Shown here in pieces: positions 62,532 through 64,000 of a stretch of DNA of 64,000 bases. This DNA is from Paenibacillus sp. (GTDB lineage: Bacteria; Bacillota; Bacilli; Paenibacillales; YIM-B00363). Numbering within the stretch: the first letter of the stretch is position 1; each line of letters starts with the position of its first letter. The stretch is from NCBI RefSeq assembly GCF_035645195.1, contig NZ_DASQNA010000010.1, forward strand, positions 124,001 through 188,000. The letters are read 5' to 3'. Both the position numbers and the translations under genes were made by a program. The notes beneath the pieces are model-generated. The model worked only from the letters and a program-made list of their open reading frames with translations, was not told where the DNA came from and searched no databases.

Positions 62532-63289
62532 GCTTTCGCACCTTCCACCAGCGCGATGTAGGAAGCCGGCTGCAAGGATGCGCCGCCGACGAGCGCGCCG
62601 TCGATGTCGGACGCGCCGAGGTACTCGCGCACGTTCTCAGGCTTTACGCTGCCGCCGTATTGGATGCGTACTTTCGCCGCCGCTTCGGCGCCGAACGCTT
62701 CTGCGACGACCGAGCGGATGTACGCGATGACTTCGTTCGCGTCTTCCGCCGTCGACGATTTGCCTGTGCCGATCGCCCAGATCGGCTCGTACGCGATGAC
62801 GAGCGAACCGACTTGCTCCGCGCTCAGGCCTTCCAGCGCGCCGAGCGTCTGCACGCGGCACACGTCCTTCGTGCTTCCCGCTTCGCGCTCTTCGAGCTTC
62901 TCGCCGACGCATACGATCGGGATGAGGCCGTATTGGAACGCGGCTTTCGTTTTCTTGTTGACCGTCTCGTCGGTTTCCGCGAAATATTGGCGGCGCTCCG
63001 AGTGACCGAGGATGACGTATTTCACGCCGAGATCGGCCAGCATCGGGCCGGAAATTTCGCCCGTGAACGCGCCGGACGCTTCCCAGTGCATGTTCTGCGC
63101 GCCGACCGCGATGTTCGTGCCCTTCGCCGCTTCGACGAGCGCCGGCAGCGCCGTGAACGGCGCGCAAATGACCGCTTCCACGCCGGACACGTTCGCTACG
63201 GCCGACTTCGCTTCCGCGATGAATGCCGCCGCCTCCGCGCCGGTTTTGAACATTTTCCAGTTGCCTGCCACAATCGGGGTTCTGCTCAT
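62528..63289 (-). CDS. tpiA: Triosephosphate isomerase
   Basis: Interconverts dihydroxyacetone phosphate and glyceraldehyde-3-phosphate. 253 residues, with N10/K12 (AGNWKM), H96 (LGHSERR), catalytic E168 ([11 protein letters not shown]), and the phosphate loops [10 protein letters not shown] and [15 protein letters not shown] lies before the ATG. Thirty bases after pgk and overlapping gpmI. Confidence 0.98.
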
Positions 63290-63318
63290 CGTTCTGCCTC
63301 CTTTAGATCATCACGCGA

Positions 63319-64000
63319 TTACTTATCGTTAAGCGCAACAACGCCCGGAAGCGCCTTGCCTTCCATGAACTCGAGCGATGCGCCGCCGCCCGTGGAGATA
63401 TGATCCATCTTGTCGCCGAGGCCGAATTTCTCGACCGCCGCAGCCGAATCGCCGCCGCCGATAACCGTGTACGCGGACGTCGTCGCGCAAGCTTCCGCGA
63501 CCGCGCGCGTGCCGTGCGAGAACGGCTCGATTTCGAATACGCCCATCGGTCCGTTCCAGACGACGAGCTTGGAGTTCTTGATCGTCTCCGCGTACAGCTC
63601 GCGCGTTTTCGGGCCGATGTCGATGCCTTCCCAGTCGGCCGGGATGCTGTCGATGCCGACGATTTTCGTGTTCGCCGTCGGGCTGAAGTCGTCCGTCACG
63701 ACGATGTCGACCGGCATGAGGAAGTTCACGCCGCGCTCTTTCGCTTTCGCGAGGAAGCTGAGCGCCACGTCGATTTTCTCGTTGTCTACGAGCGATTTGC
63801 CGATTTCATAGCCTTGCGCCTTCAAGAATGTATAAGACAAGCCGCCGCCGATGATGACGTTGTCCGCGATCTCGAGCAGCTTGTTGATGACGTCGATTTT
63901 GTCTTTGACCTTCGCGCCGCCGACGATCGCCGTGAACGGGCGATCCGGGTTGAACAGCGCTTTGCCGAGCACCGCCAGCTCCTTCTCCATCAGCAAGCCG
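63319..64000 (-). CDS. pgk: Phosphoglycerate kinase, C-terminal part (cut by window edge)
   Basis: Transfers phosphate from 1,3-bisphosphoglycerate to ADP. The C-terminal 226 residues are present and the 5' part lies beyond position 64000. Recognised by [83 protein letters not shown] and the nucleotide-site [15 protein letters not shown] then [16 protein letters not shown]. Reads in phase to the window edge. Confidence 0.97.
   Translation of the reverse strand, partial: GLLMEKELAVLGKALFNPDRPFTAIVGGAKVKDKIDVINKLLEIADNVIIGGGLSYTFLKAQGYEIGKSLVDNEKIDVALSFLAKAKERGVNFLMPVDIVVTDDFSPTANTKIVGIDSIPADWEGIDIGPKTRELYAETIKNSKLVVWNGPMGVFEIEPFSHGTRAVAEACATTSAYTVIGGGDSAAAVEKFGLGDKMDHISTGGGASLEFMEGKALPGVVALNDK

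Overview
The window reads as a chromosomal segment of a high-GC, spore-former-type Firmicute, most likely Paenibacillaceae (Paenibacillus/Cohnella-like). The reasons are the gene order pgk-tpiA-gpmI-eno-secG-rnr-ssrA, LytST, a YdjO/cold-shock pair, ROK and MocR regulators, Bacillus-type cre and GlnR/TnrA boxes, strong GGAGG ribosome sites, and frequent TTG/GTG starts. Most genes lie on the minus strand.

Layout. 1-4.2 kb: 5' end of acsA (acetyl-CoA synthetase) with a cre site, a LytST two-component system, smpB and a DUF4395 membrane protein. 4.6-13.0 kb: an eight-gene nitrogen-scavenging operon (biuH, NitT/TauT-type ABC transporter, cyanuric acid amidohydrolase-family enzyme, cupin, PucR regulator, atzF). 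It could take cyanuric acid through biuret and allophanate to ammonia, and it has a perfect GlnR/TnrA box upstream. 13.5-19.1 kb: an NSS amino-acid transporter with its 34-aa MetS-like subunit, a MocR regulator, a class D beta-lactamase-family protein with a small membrane partner, and a frameshifted stalk-domain zinc peptidase. 19.1-26.4 kb: a complete ten-gene Tad (Flp) pilus operon. 26.8-27.3 kb: YdjO and CspA. 27.5-33.0 kb: a sugar-acid catabolic operon (aldolase, DUF1537 kinase, GntP permease, hydroxyacid dehydrogenase) with a divergent GntR. 33.1-40.7 kb: Na/Ca exchanger, PH-domain protein, NarX/NarL-type two-component system, a divergent membrane protein and a secreted phytase-like beta-propeller protein. 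40.8-51.2 kb: an operon of ROK regulator, CUT1 sugar ABC importer, NagB and ethanolamine ammonia-lyase EutABC, with a divergent DUF4038 glycosidase. 51.3-53.6 kb: an AT-richer tract with two membrane proteins and clear traces of integration into the tmRNA gene. 53.8-64 kb: rnr, secG, a decayed HD-domain gene, an MBL hydrolase, an M50-like protein, then eno, gpmI, tpiA and the 3' part of pgk.

How it fits together. The right end is a conserved housekeeping block for glycolysis and trans-translation. smpB, which in Firmicutes normally lies between rnr and ssrA, is here about 50 kb away, and the space holds catabolic and surface functions. The two most distinctive accessory systems are the GlnR/TnrA-boxed cyanuric acid/biuret operon, which includes an unassigned cupin, and the sugar importer-NagB-EutABC operon, which suggests joint use of an amino-sugar and ethanolamine. 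No CRISPR array, rRNA, tRNA (other than tmRNA), complete insertion sequence or known defence system was seen.
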